Position numbers and translations under genes: made by a program. Positions 14,913 through 22,397 of a stretch of 33,702 bases of DNA are shown here, one piece after another. Every line of letters begins with the position of its first letter. The first letter of the stretch is position 1. Under the pieces are notes generated by a model, which did not search any database, was not told the DNA's origin, and saw nothing but the letters and a program-made list of their open reading frames with translations. This DNA is from Methanobacteriota archaeon (GTDB taxonomy: Archaea > Thermoplasmatota > Poseidoniia > Poseidoniales > Poseidoniaceae). The stretch lies in the NCBI GenBank assembly GCA_002722135.1, contig PBKJ01000027.1, positions 139,833-173,534 on the forward strand, written 5' to 3'.

Positions 14913-15305
14913 GTGCTCGCGTGGGCCGTCGAGGAGGGCGACCCTTTGTTGCCTCTTGGCGAGGGAGGCCGGCTCTTGCTCGTCCGTCATCCTGAGCGAG
15001 GATGGGAGTTCCCCGGAGGCCGGGTCGAGCCCGGTGAGAGCCCGGAAGAAGCGATGCACCGCGAACTGCTCGAGGAGACCGGCCGTCGCGGAACGGTCCT
15101 CGCGTGGAACACGACCTACTACGACGAAGGATGGGTCGCCCTGATGCGCCTTGACCAAACCGAGGAAGCGATCGATGACGCCCACGTCGCAGAAACGCGG
15201 TGGTGGGCTTCCATTCCCCCGATGGACGAATGGAACCCCGGGGAGTTCTCAGACCTCGGTCAATGGGTCAAGCGCGTGCATCGTGAGTTGGGCCATCCGT
15301 TGTGA
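14913..15305 (+). CDS. Nudix hydrolase
   Basis: This 130-residue protein is a single Nudix domain with a complete box: G36, E42, R50-E51, E54-E55, G57 within GGRVEPGESPEEAMHRELLEET. Nudix enzymes hydrolyse nucleoside diphosphates linked to another group, such as damaged nucleotides or ADP-ribose; the substrate is not readable here. The likely start is GTG at 14913, eight bases after the TPR gene stop, as no ATG precedes the first strand. Its last 57 bases overlap the 3' end of the convergent helical-repeat gene. Confidence 0.88.
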   Translation: MLAWAVEEGDPLLPLGEGGRLLLVRHPERGWEFPGGRVEPGESPEEAMHRELLEETGRRGTVLAWNTTYYDEGWVALMRLDQTEEAIDDAHVAETRWWASIPPMDEWNPGEFSDLGQWVKRVHRELGHPL

Positions 15306-16307
15306 CCACGCCTCTGCGTGCTCGGCATCGACGTGTTGCATGACCGCGCAGAGCATCGGATCCTCGACGCCGTCAACGGCACCAAGCAGGTGCTCGACGA
15401 TGTCGAGGCGATCGTAACGCGCAGCCAGGAGCGCGACGGCCCGCAGGTCCGGGCGTTCGACACCGTCGATGCGCTCGCCGCAGGCGGAGGCACACCAGGC
15501 AAGGACTTGCTCGGCCTCCGAACGAAGAACGGATGGATCGGGGATGTCCTCCCCGATGTTCCTTGGGCCCGCGGCCTCAACCTGCGCAGCCATCGGCGTT
15601 GCGTCCTCCGAGAGGTGCGCCTCGGCCATGTCAACAAAGGTGGTCCCGGCCTCGATGGCCAGCATGAGCTGTCCTGCGAGGATGGCATGCGTATGCGAAA
15701 TCCAGAGCAATCGAAGGGCCTCAAACATCTGCCCGAGGTCACCGTAAATCCGTCCCGCAGACAAACGAGAGATGGCGATGGATTCGTTGGCGTGTCCCGC
15801 CGTTCTGGACATCTCACCGTAGACCTGCAGGGCCATCACCTGCTCCCCAAGGGCAAGATGGAAGGCGGCTTTGTTGAGGATGGTCAAGTCATGATCCCTG
15901 GAGGCTTTCGCCACAGACTTGAGTCGAGTTTCCGCCCACGTCAAATCATCTCTGGCGCCTTCGTGGTCGCCCTGCTCAAAGCGAAAGAGACCACGCTCCA
16001 TCCGCACACGCGCTTCAAGCGCCAAGTCGCGGGTGTCTTGCGAGGAACACACCGCGAGTGCGGCCTCGATGAGGGTTTCATCCAGCGCGCCACGCGCGGC
16101 TCGAATCCGGACCATCTCCAGCACCGCAAGCTGTGCAGGCGTCAGTTCGCTGGACCATTCGTCCACACGGTCGAGTGCGCCCATGAACACCGCCGCTTCG
16201 CAGAGGTGGAGCCAATCGGTCACGCCGGCTTCCTTCATCCAGGAGGTGACCTGCTCCAGGGTCGCGCCATCCCGGGCTTGATTGACGACGTCTTCTGGTC
16301 CACGCAT
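15249..16307 (-). CDS. Helical-repeat (TPR-like) protein, last gene of the exosome run
   Basis: This 352-residue protein is nearly all alpha helix. Several segments have TPR-like character, including AVLEMVRIRAARGALDETLIEAALAV (about 60-85), RGLFRFEQGDHEGARDDLTWAE and ALGEQVMALQVYGEMSRT. I recognise no catalytic domain. Its start shares one base with the DHH gene stop (TGATG at 16305-16309), so it is the eighth gene in the tightly packed run from rrp4. The 3' end overlaps the Nudix gene by 57 bases. A scaffold role for RNA-processing neighbours is possible but unproven. Confidence 0.75.
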   Translation of the reverse strand: MRGPEDVVNQARDGATLEQVTSWMKEAGVTDWLHLCEAAVFMGALDRVDEWSSELTPAQLAVLEMVRIRAARGALDETLIEAALAVCSSQDTRDLALEARVRMERGLFRFEQGDHEGARDDLTWAETRLKSVAKASRDHDLTILNKAAFHLALGEQVMALQVYGEMSRTAGHANESIAISRLSAGRIYGDLGQMFEALRLLWISHTHAILAGQLMLAIEAGTTFVDMAEAHLSEDATPMAAQVEAAGPRNIGEDIPDPSVLRSEAEQVLAWCASACGERIDGVERPDLRAVALLAARYDRLDIVEHLLGAVDGVEDPMLCAVMQHVDAEHAEAWSQRMAQLTMHALDPLTEV

Positions 16308-17308
16308 CAGGGGTTCACCTCATGTCTTGGGGTTGCGGCTACAGCGGCCAGCGCTGCGGTTTCTGCGGCGACGCGATCCAGCCCAGACGTCCAGCCTGCT
16401 GCGCCGTCATGGCCTCCACCTTCGCCACCGTGAACGGCAGCCAGTTCTTCGAGGAGACGCCCCAGATGCAAGCCTTCCCGGCACGCCGTGGCGCGGGCTC
16501 GACCGGTGACGCGGGTCTTCCCGTCCCGATGGCGGACGACGAAGCACACGTCGGCGCCCGTTCCGAGAAGCAAGGAGGCAAGGCGTCCTTCGAGGGTTCC
16601 TGCCCGGGTCGTGACCAGACGCCAGGGGCCTGCGTCCGTGGTGGTTGCCCGTTGCAGGCCCTTCAGCAGCGCGCCGTGGTCGCTTGACGTCACGTCAACG
16701 TCTGCTTCGATGCGGTCGACCAGCGTCCTGTAATCGAGTTCACCGTCCTCAAGCAAGGTAAGGGCGGAGCGGAAGGACGACGCTTGGGCGTGCTTGAACC
16801 GACCCGTATCGGTGATGAGTCCTGCCATGAGAAGACGCTTCACCGGCGCGGTCAAGGCGGCTGGATGATGACGAGACAAGTAGGCCGTGACGATCTCCGT
16901 GGTGGCGGACACCGGCCATTTCAGGCTCAAATCCTGGTCCCCGAGCGGCCAGCCGTCGGTCGCGTGGTGATCGAGCACGCACACGGGAACACCTTCTGGA
17001 AGGTCGAGATCGACCTGGCTTGGCGCAGCGGCATCCACCACCACAAGGCCCCCGAGCGCGCTTGGCCATGCCGTTGGGCGCCCGAGACGGCGGAAAGGTG
17101 CCTGCTCATCTTCCACCAGACGCTTGGCCAATCGGCCCAAATGGCGCCCGCAGGCCATGGCTTGCGGCAGAGCCGCCGCCAAGGCAACGGCAGAAGCCAC
17201 GGTGTCCATGTCGCCGTTCGCGCCACAGACCACGGGCACAGCACCGCGAGAAGCGGCCTCATTCAACCAAGCATGAAGCCGATCCAGGTCGGCTTCGAAG
17301 GCCGTCAC
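16307..17308 (-). CDS. DHH family phosphoesterase
   Basis: This 333-residue protein has the DHH catalytic motifs: GANGDMDTVASA (D33, D35), VVVDAA (D92), LDHHA (D113, H114, H115) and GLITDTGRFKHA. A DHHA1-like C-terminal part has GRARATACREGLHLGRLLEEL and GGHDGAAG. The family covers RecJ-like exonucleases, oligoribonucleases and cyclic dinucleotide phosphodiesterases, using divalent metals. Archaeal exosome/prefoldin clusters often carry such a gene, which points to RNA or nanoRNA turnover. The GTG start overlaps the prefoldin stop (GTGA, 17305-17308). It is not a full-length RecJ. Confidence 0.88.
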   Translation of the reverse strand: MTAFEADLDRLHAWLNEAASRGAVPVVCGANGDMDTVASAVALAAALPQAMACGRHLGRLAKRLVEDEQAPFRRLGRPTAWPSALGGLVVVDAAAPSQVDLDLPEGVPVCVLDHHATDGWPLGDQDLSLKWPVSATTEIVTAYLSRHHPAALTAPVKRLLMAGLITDTGRFKHAQASSFRSALTLLEDGELDYRTLVDRIEADVDVTSSDHGALLKGLQRATTTDAGPWRLVTTRAGTLEGRLASLLLGTGADVCFVVRHRDGKTRVTGRARATACREGLHLGRLLEELAAVHGGEGGGHDGAAGWTSGLDRVAAETAALAAVAATPRHEVNP

Positions 17309-17619
17309 GCAGATCCCTCGAGGTCCTTGCGCATGGTTTCGTAGGCTTCGATCAGACGTGCTTCGTGCTCCGTCAGTCGCTGCAGGTGTTCTTGGAGTCG
17401 GGCATGGCTGGCCTTCAGGTCCTCGATGAGCGTCGCTCGATCGGCGACTTCAATCAGCACACCGCCCAGGTGGCGGTGCAGGGCAAGCCCTTCGGGCTGG
17501 GCTTCAACCGCCGCAATGGTGCCCTCGAGTTCGGCGACTTGATTGCGGACGGTCGCCACCTGTTGACGCGCCGCTTGGACTTCACCGACGACGACCTGCA
17601 GGCGCTCGAGTTCGCTCAT
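17305..17619 (-). CDS. pfdB: Prefoldin beta subunit
   Basis: This 104-residue protein has the prefoldin beta pattern: an N-terminal coiled coil (MSELERLQVVVGEVQAARQQ), a short beta-hairpin region with HRHLGGVLIEVADRATLIEDL, and a C-terminal coiled coil through RLTEHEARLIEAYETM. Prefoldin is a hexameric co-chaperone that hands unfolded proteins to the thermosome. ATG 17619 was chosen over the longer TTG frame at 17646 because GAGG lies just upstream and the coiled coil begins there. It lies 23 bases after pcc1, its usual archaeal neighbour. Confidence 0.85.
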   Translation of the reverse strand: MSELERLQVVVGEVQAARQQVATVRNQVAELEGTIAAVEAQPEGLALHRHLGGVLIEVADRATLIEDLKASHARLQEHLQRLTEHEARLIEAYETMRKDLEGSA

Positions 17620-17642
17620 GGTCCTCACGGAGGGGAGGCCCC

Positions 17643-17879
17643 TCAAGAACGCGGTGGTTGTGAAACGACCTCATCGGCGGCGATGAGGGAGCGAAGGGCG
17701 GTGTTCATGACCGCACGAAGATCGCTGACGCGGGCTTCGCCGAAGGTCCACGAAAGGCGTGTGCCGTCGATGCGCACCTCGTGTTCGGTGCTCAGGCAAG
17801 CCACAAGCGCGCGATGCAAAGCTGGCGCCGTGACGTCAACCGTGAGCGTGGCGGCGCAGGGCGCCGACAGGCGAATCAC
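17643..17879 (-). CDS. pcc1: KEOPS complex subunit Pcc1
   Basis: This 78-residue protein fits the Pcc1/CTAG fold: a first strand (LSAPCAATLTVDV), a helix (LHRALVACLSTE), paired strands (HEVRIDGTRLSWTFGEA) and a last helix (SDLRAVMNTALRSLIAADEVV) with the alanine-arginine and asparagine positions typical of the family. Pcc1 dimers hold two Kae1 units in KEOPS, which makes the t6A base of tRNAs. The GTG start overlaps the L37Ae stop as GTGA (17876-17879). Its place between rpl37ae and pfdB matches many archaea and strengthens a call that length alone would leave weak. Confidence 0.8.
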   Translation of the reverse strand: MIRLSAPCAATLTVDVTAPALHRALVACLSTEHEVRIDGTRLSWTFGEARVSDLRAVMNTALRSLIAADEVVSQPPRS

Positions 17880-18235
17880 TCCTCTTCGTCGATCTCACCG
17901 TCGGCGAGGCGGCGCTCGTAGTCAAGCGCGGCCTGCTGGGCGATGTAGGCCATGTCGGCCGTGGTCGCGCCGTCGGCGTTGCGACGGACGATGCGAGCGT
18001 TGGTGTCGGAGGCACGGGTGAAGGGCTCCCACACGCCACCGGCGAAGGTGTAGTCGCACTTGCTGCAGTGCCAGATGCCGGCCGCCTTGCGGCGAACCTT
18101 GCGGTACTGGCAGGTGGGGCAGGTGTACTTGGCCGACTTCTTGGCCAGGGCAACGCCTGCGTTGCGTCGAACGCTCACACCGTAGCGGGCGCCGAAGCGA
18201 CCGGTTCGTCCGGCTTTCTGGGTGCGCTTGGCCAA
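17876..18235 (-). CDS. rpl37ae: 50S ribosomal protein L37Ae with C-terminal extension
   Basis: The first 80 or so residues match archaeal eL43: KRTQKAGRTGRFGARYGVSVRR, then the zinc ribbon with CPTC and CSKC, and FAGGVWEP. Family members are usually about 75-95 residues; this one has 119, with an extra 40-residue tail that ends in acidic residues (GEIDEEE). The start appears to be TTG at 18235, directly after the rrp42 stop, because MAKRTQKAG is the family N-terminus and no ATG fits. The stop overlaps pcc1. The rpoP gene that often lies between L37Ae and pcc1 is absent. Confidence 0.93.
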   Translation of the reverse strand: MAKRTQKAGRTGRFGARYGVSVRRNAGVALAKKSAKYTCPTCQYRKVRRKAAGIWHCSKCDYTFAGGVWEPFTRASDTNARIVRRNADGATTADMAYIAQQAALDYERRLADGEIDEEE

Positions 18236-19021
18236 TCAGTTCCCCTCCATGCTGCTGACGAGTTCTCGGAGTTCACCACAGTGCGTTCGGGCGACCTCAA
18301 GGATCTCAGCGAATTCGGCCGGCGTGAAGGCTCCTTTTAGGCCCTTCTGAAGGGAGTGGAGGTGCTCTTCGTCACCGAGGGTGATGTGGATCCGCTCCTC
18401 GCCGCCGGTCTCCTCGTCTTCGCAGGGGTCGTAGACGAAGCGTCCACCGACGCGCTGGAAGGAGGCCATGACGGGCGTGCCCTTGACCGCGAGGACGTGG
18501 TCTTCACCGACGTCAAAGCGCTCTGCGGGCACGACGGCGGTGCGCAGTGCTGCAATGGCCGCAAGGCCACAGGCGTCGAAGATGTTGCCACCGTCCGAGA
18601 GGACGTGGATGTCGATCATCACGCCCCAGACCTTCTCGCCGGGCACGATGCACAAGGCTTCCATGTCGATGCAGCCGGACTCGCGGATGCCGCGGTCCAC
18701 CACACGACCAAGCTCGATGGATTGTGGGCTGGGGGGACCGGGCTCGTACTTGCGGTGAGCCACGGGGCGCAATTCAGCACCGCACATCAGGGAGCCTTGG
18801 GTGGGTCGGTCCGGCCACGGGGTGCGCAGTTCGAACTTGACACCGGCGTAGACCACCGTGTCGCCCCACGTCACTTTGGCGGAGCCTTCGGCGTTGTAGA
18901 GGATGTCGACTTCAAGCTGCACGTCGCGGCGGTCCCAACGACCACGGCCGTCGATGCGCTGGTCGGATTCGGCCAAGCGCTCGAGTTCTTGACGGAGCAA
19001 ACTGGGGACGGGAGCAGCCAT
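18236..19021 (-). CDS. rrp42: Exosome subunit Rrp42
   Basis: This RNase PH-fold protein is the non-catalytic partner of Rrp41 in the hexameric exosome ring. Visible motifs are RIDGRGRWDRRDVQLEV, GSAKVTWGDTVVYAGVKFEL, the IDIHVLSDGGNIFDACGLAA core and a GGRFVYDPCEDEE segment. ATG 19021 overlaps the rrp41 stop by one base; GTG 19024 would give the 262-residue form with a four-base overlap. The gene is followed with no gap by rpl37ae. The phosphate-binding residues of the active paralogue are not all present, as expected for Rrp42. Confidence 0.95.
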   Translation of the reverse strand: MAAPVPSLLRQELERLAESDQRIDGRGRWDRRDVQLEVDILYNAEGSAKVTWGDTVVYAGVKFELRTPWPDRPTQGSLMCGAELRPVAHRKYEPGPPSPQSIELGRVVDRGIRESGCIDMEALCIVPGEKVWGVMIDIHVLSDGGNIFDACGLAAIAALRTAVVPAERFDVGEDHVLAVKGTPVMASFQRVGGRFVYDPCEDEETGGEERIHITLGDEEHLHSLQKGLKGAFTPAEFAEILEVARTHCGELRELVSSMEGN

Positions 19022-19752
19022 CACGCCTCACCTCCGTCGTAGCGGTCCTTCAGAGCGGCGACCATGATCTCATGGATTTCGGCCGCAGCCTTGTAGTTGT
19101 ACTCGGTCGCGAGGTTGTACTCCTCGATGGACAAATCGCCGTCCATCTGGAGGAAGACGAGTTCACCCGTGTTGGGGCAGATGCCCATCGGAAGGTCAGC
19201 CTGACCGTAGTTGTCCTCGGCCTTGTCGAGGTCGAGCACGACGGTGTCCTGGATCTTGCCGGAGGCGATGCCGACGACCATGTCGCGCATCGGAATGCCG
19301 GCGTCGGCGAGGGCCACCGAGGCGGCCGTGATGCCCACGCAACGGGTGCCTGCTTCGGCCGCGAGGATCTCAATCTCGACGCGGATCTTCGAGCGCGGGT
19401 AGCGCTCGAGCAGCACGACAGATTCGAGGGCTTCAGCGGTGACCTTGGAGATCTCACGCGAGCGGCGGTTGAAGCCAGGGCGGATGCGGTCCGAGGTGGA
19501 GAAGGGCGCCATGTTGTAGCGCACGTCGAGCACGGCGCGGTCTTGGCGCTGGATCTTGCGGGGGTGCGCTTCCATCGGGCCGTAGACCGCGACCACGGCC
19601 ACGTTGAGGCCGTGCTTCACCCACGCCGAGCCTTGGGCTGCGGGCAAGATGCCGGCCTTGATCTCGACCGGGCGCATTTCATCCACGGTGCGGCCGTCAA
19701 GGCGCGTACCGTCGTCGTTCAGGAGTTTGACATCGCCGTATCCACCCATCAT
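19021..19752 (-). CDS. rrp41: Exosome catalytic subunit Rrp41
   Basis: This 243-residue RNase PH-fold protein is the phosphorolytic 3'-5' exonuclease of the archaeal exosome. It has RLDGRTVDEMRPVEIKAG, GSAWVKHGLNVAVVAVYGP, PFSTSDRIRPGFNRRSREIS, and the AEAGTRCVGITAASVALADAG segment with GTR for phosphate binding. DLDKAEDNYGQADLPMG carries the catalytic aspartates. ATG 19752 overlaps the rrp4 stop as ATGA; a second ATG at 19749 is the alternative. Order and spacing are those of the standard archaeal exosome operon. Confidence 0.97.
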   Translation of the reverse strand: MMGGYGDVKLLNDDGTRLDGRTVDEMRPVEIKAGILPAAQGSAWVKHGLNVAVVAVYGPMEAHPRKIQRQDRAVLDVRYNMAPFSTSDRIRPGFNRRSREISKVTAEALESVVLLERYPRSKIRVEIEILAAEAGTRCVGITAASVALADAGIPMRDMVVGIASGKIQDTVVLDLDKAEDNYGQADLPMGICPNTGELVFLQMDGDLSIEEYNLATEYNYKAAAEIHEIMVAALKDRYDGGEA

Positions 19753-20444
19753 GCATCACCTTGGTTTGGAGCGTTTGCCGCATGCGCGTCGAGGATGGCC
19801 TCGAAGCGGTCCGAGCGTCCTGCGGCAGCGACCGCTCGGAGGAGGGCGCGCAGCCAGTCGATGCCGGCCGCGTCGCCGTCAGCCCACAACCGACCGTTGT
19901 CGGCGAGGACAAGGCGGCATTCGCTGAGGTCGCGAAGCCGCTTGAGAAGAGCCGCACCTTCGGCGCGGAGGGTGTCGATGTGCTGGACATCGACGTTGAG
20001 GACTGCACCTTCTGCAAGGCGACGCAGTCCGATGCCCTTCATCGTGGCCACGACGTTCTGGACCTCGTCGACTTCCTGCACACGCATGAGCAGGCTGTCG
20101 TTGATGTCCGCGTGGTCGCGGGTGCCCCCGAACTCGACCTTCCAAGGCGCGAGGGACATGGGGAGCAGGGCTTGGAACGGTCCGTTGATGTCGAGGAACC
20201 ACAGGTTGCTGCGTGCTTCGATGACCGTGCCGATCACCAAGTCGCCCGAGCGGGGCATGTAGCAGCTGGCCACGGGGTCGACCGACACGGTTCCGTGACG
20301 CTCACGGACGTGGCCAACTCGGGTGGCGATGATTTCGTCGCCCTGAATGAGGGCTCCAGTTCCGACTCGACGCCCGGACACCGGCCCGATGGCCGAACCC
20401 GGGGTCACCAGGCGCAGCTCGGCGCCGTTCTGACCTTGGGACAT
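19749..20444 (-). CDS. rrp4: Exosome RNA-binding subunit Rrp4
   Basis: This 231-residue cap subunit recruits RNA to the exosome ring. The N-terminal domain has VTPGSAIGPVSGRRVGTGAL, the S1 domain begins near YMPRSGDLVIGTVIEARSNLW, and the KH region follows about 135-220 with LRDLSECRLVLADNGRLWADG. The glycine spacing of the KH part points to Rrp4 rather than Csl4. An AGGAGAG ribosome site lies six bases before ATG 20444. It is the first gene of the eight-gene minus-strand run ending at 15249. Confidence 0.94.
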   Translation of the reverse strand: MSQGQNGAELRLVTPGSAIGPVSGRRVGTGALIQGDEIIATRVGHVRERHGTVSVDPVASCYMPRSGDLVIGTVIEARSNLWFLDINGPFQALLPMSLAPWKVEFGGTRDHADINDSLLMRVQEVDEVQNVVATMKGIGLRRLAEGAVLNVDVQHIDTLRAEGAALLKRLRDLSECRLVLADNGRLWADGDAAGIDWLRALLRAVAAAGRSDRFEAILDAHAANAPNQGDA

Positions 20445-20476
20445 TGTTCTCTCCTGACCGGGCCACCCGCGACCCC

Positions 20477-20484
20477 ATCATAAA
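20477..20484 (-). promoter_or_regulatory. Putative TATA-like element for the exosome operon
   Basis: Minus-strand TTTATGAT lies 33-40 bases before ATG 20444 in a short GC-rich gap. A start about 25 bases downstream would leave a leader of roughly ten bases or more carrying the AGGAGAG ribosome site. This is the only clear promoter candidate for the eight-gene run. Confidence 0.45.
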
Positions 20485-20500
20485 CCCAACACATGCGGAA

Positions 20501-21124
20501 TCAGGCTTCTTCGTCGTGTCGGGCGACCATATCTGGGCTGACCAAGGCCCCGTCACAATGCGGGCAGCGGTCCTCACCGGAGAGCGCCTCAGGTCGGATG
20601 GCGAGCACCGCCAAGCAGTGCGGGCAGGCGGCGAGCATTTCACCAGGTTCCAAGCCCGCTTCGAGGTCCATGGGTTTCTCAGCATAGGCCGCTTGGTAGG
20701 TCGGAAGCAGGTGCACGCGGACGCGGCGACCGGTCCCAAACGCAGCCCAAATCATCAGGAACGCAAGCAGGACGCCCATGAGGTCACCGCGAAGCCCGTT
20801 CCACAGGTACAGCAAGGACAAGGCCATGAAGAACAGGAAGGTCAAGCCCATGACCACGACCGCGGGCCAATAGGCCCATTTTCGGCGAGCCCTGTACCCG
20901 GTCCACAAACGACCGAAGACCACCGCGAAGACGACCGATCCGGTGAGTCCCAAGTCCACGCTGAACAAGGCCGCAAGCGCGAACGAGGCGTACGCGAGGA
21001 CGAAGAGGTCCACGGCGAGGATGAACACCGTGCTGCGGTGATGCATGGCGAAGGGCGACGAAGGGGTTGAGCTCCGTGCCGGCGGCGCTCCCGCCAGCAC
21101 GAGGTCGTCGCCTCGGTTCGCCAT
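20501..21124 (-). CDS. Four-helix membrane protein with C-terminal zinc ribbon
   Basis: This 207-residue protein has about four membrane helices (TVFILAVDLFVLAYASFAL, a second starting LTGSVVFAVVFG, WPAVVVMGLTFLFFMALSLL, GVLLAFLMIWAAF) and a cytosolic-type zinc ribbon near the end (CPHC and CPHC in the last 45 residues). I recognise no family. ATG 21124 gives a 26-residue polar leader; ATG 21046 (MHHRSTVF) would begin at the first helix. The longer form leaves only 24 bases to the divergent coaBC start. It is on the same strand as the exosome operon, 56 bases upstream, but function and linkage are unknown. Confidence 0.68.
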   Translation of the reverse strand: MANRGDDLVLAGAPPARSSTPSSPFAMHHRSTVFILAVDLFVLAYASFALAALFSVDLGLTGSVVFAVVFGRLWTGYRARRKWAYWPAVVVMGLTFLFFMALSLLYLWNGLRGDLMGVLLAFLMIWAAFGTGRRVRVHLLPTYQAAYAEKPMDLEAGLEPGEMLAACPHCLAVLAIRPEALSGEDRCPHCDGALVSPDMVARHDEEA

Positions 21125-21148
21125 GCGTGGGGCTCTCAGGCGGATGCC

Positions 21149-22396
21149 ATGAAGCCTCGCCCTCGGCGAAGGAGTCATGGCAAGCGGCGTGTCCCGCAGG
21201 CTGTGAGCAGCGACACGGGTGTCGAACGCCTCGGCGATTCCCTCGAGGGGCGTCGGGTGGTGTTGGGGGTCAGCGGAGGCATCGCTGCCGTGGACACCGT
21301 GCGTTTGGCGCGTGAGTTGCGCCGCCACGGCGCAGACGTGCTGACCGTGATGTCCGAAGCCGCACAGCGCATCATCACGCCCCTCGCCGTGGAGTGGGCC
21401 ACGGACGGCGCGGTGCTCACCGATTGGTCGAGCGGCATGAATCAGCTCGACGACGTCGACGGCGTGTTGGTGGCGCCCGCAACGCGCAACACGTTGGCCG
21501 CCCACGTGCACGGCCTTCAGGGCGGACCGCTCATGATGGCGCTCTCTGTGGCACGCTCACGAGGCACGCCCATCATGGCGGTGCCCAGCATGCACCAAGA
21601 TCTGGCGACCGACCCCGTCACCGACGACCTGGTCGAGGCCGCGCGTGAACAAGGCATGCACGTGCTGTGGGGCCCGCTCGAAGAAGGGAAGCGGAAAACC
21701 GCAGACCACACTGAAATCGTGGCCCGATTCGCCCACCTCCTCAACGCTCGCGCTCCGCAACGACGCTCCGTGGCGGTCACCCTCGGGGCCACCGCCACGC
21801 CGATGGACGACGTGCGGCGCTTGGTCAACACCAGCAGCGGCCGCACCGGTTGGGCCGTCGCGGACGACCTCTACCGCCATGGACACGACGTGACCTGCAT
21901 CGCCGGCTTGACGACGGTCGAACAGCCTGCGTGGTTGCCCCTCGTCATTCGAGCCGAAACCGCGCCAGACATGTTGGCCGAGTGCCAAGCCGTCGCCCGA
22001 GACCGGCTCGACGCTTGGGTTCACGTGGCCGCCGTGCTCGATTACCTCATCACCGACCCCGCTGAAGGCAAGGTGGCCTCCGGCTCCGACGGCCTGCAGA
22101 TTGATCTCGCCCCGGGTCCGAAGCACATCGATGCGCTCCGCGAGGCGTGCGAAGGCGCGGTTCGGATTGGATTCAAACTCGAAACGGGGATCAAGCAGAA
22201 GGAACTCGTTCGGAGGGCCGTTGCGCAAGTGGAGCGAGCCGGGATGACCGCGGTCATCGCCAACCGGCTCGAAGACCTCGGTGACGACACGCGACCGCGC
22301 GGCCACCTCGTCGACGCCACGGGCGCTGATTTTGCCCTCCACACCGAACGCGATCTTGTGGAGGCCATCCGCCGATTGATCGAGCGGGGGTCCTGA
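21149..22396 (+). CDS. coaBC: Coenzyme A biosynthesis bifunctional protein CoaBC
   Basis: This 415-residue protein joins 4'-phosphopantothenate cysteine ligase (CoaB, here CTP- or ATP-dependent and not decidable) and phosphopantothenoylcysteine decarboxylase (CoaC). The flavin-binding CoaC half has LGVSGGIAAVDTVRLARELRR split across 38-58, LVAPATRNTLAA, and PSMHQDL with EEGKRK, which resemble archaeal forms. The CoaB half has VAVTLGATATPMDDVRRLVNTSSGR, WVHVAAVLDYL, GFKLETG and VIANRLED. The usual CoaC histidine before the ADL-type strand is not evident (SGMNQLDDVDG). ATG 21149 gives a long basic leader; GTG 21203 is a shorter alternative. TrmY follows after one base. Confidence 0.92.
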   Translation: MKPRPRRRSHGKRRVPQAVSSDTGVERLGDSLEGRRVVLGVSGGIAAVDTVRLARELRRHGADVLTVMSEAAQRIITPLAVEWATDGAVLTDWSSGMNQLDDVDGVLVAPATRNTLAAHVHGLQGGPLMMALSVARSRGTPIMAVPSMHQDLATDPVTDDLVEAAREQGMHVLWGPLEEGKRKTADHTEIVARFAHLLNARAPQRRSVAVTLGATATPMDDVRRLVNTSSGRTGWAVADDLYRHGHDVTCIAGLTTVEQPAWLPLVIRAETAPDMLAECQAVARDRLDAWVHVAAVLDYLITDPAEGKVASGSDGLQIDLAPGPKHIDALREACEGAVRIGFKLETGIKQKELVRRAVAQVERAGMTAVIANRLEDLGDDTRPRGHLVDATGADFALHTERDLVEAIRRLIERGS

Positions 22397-22397
22397 G

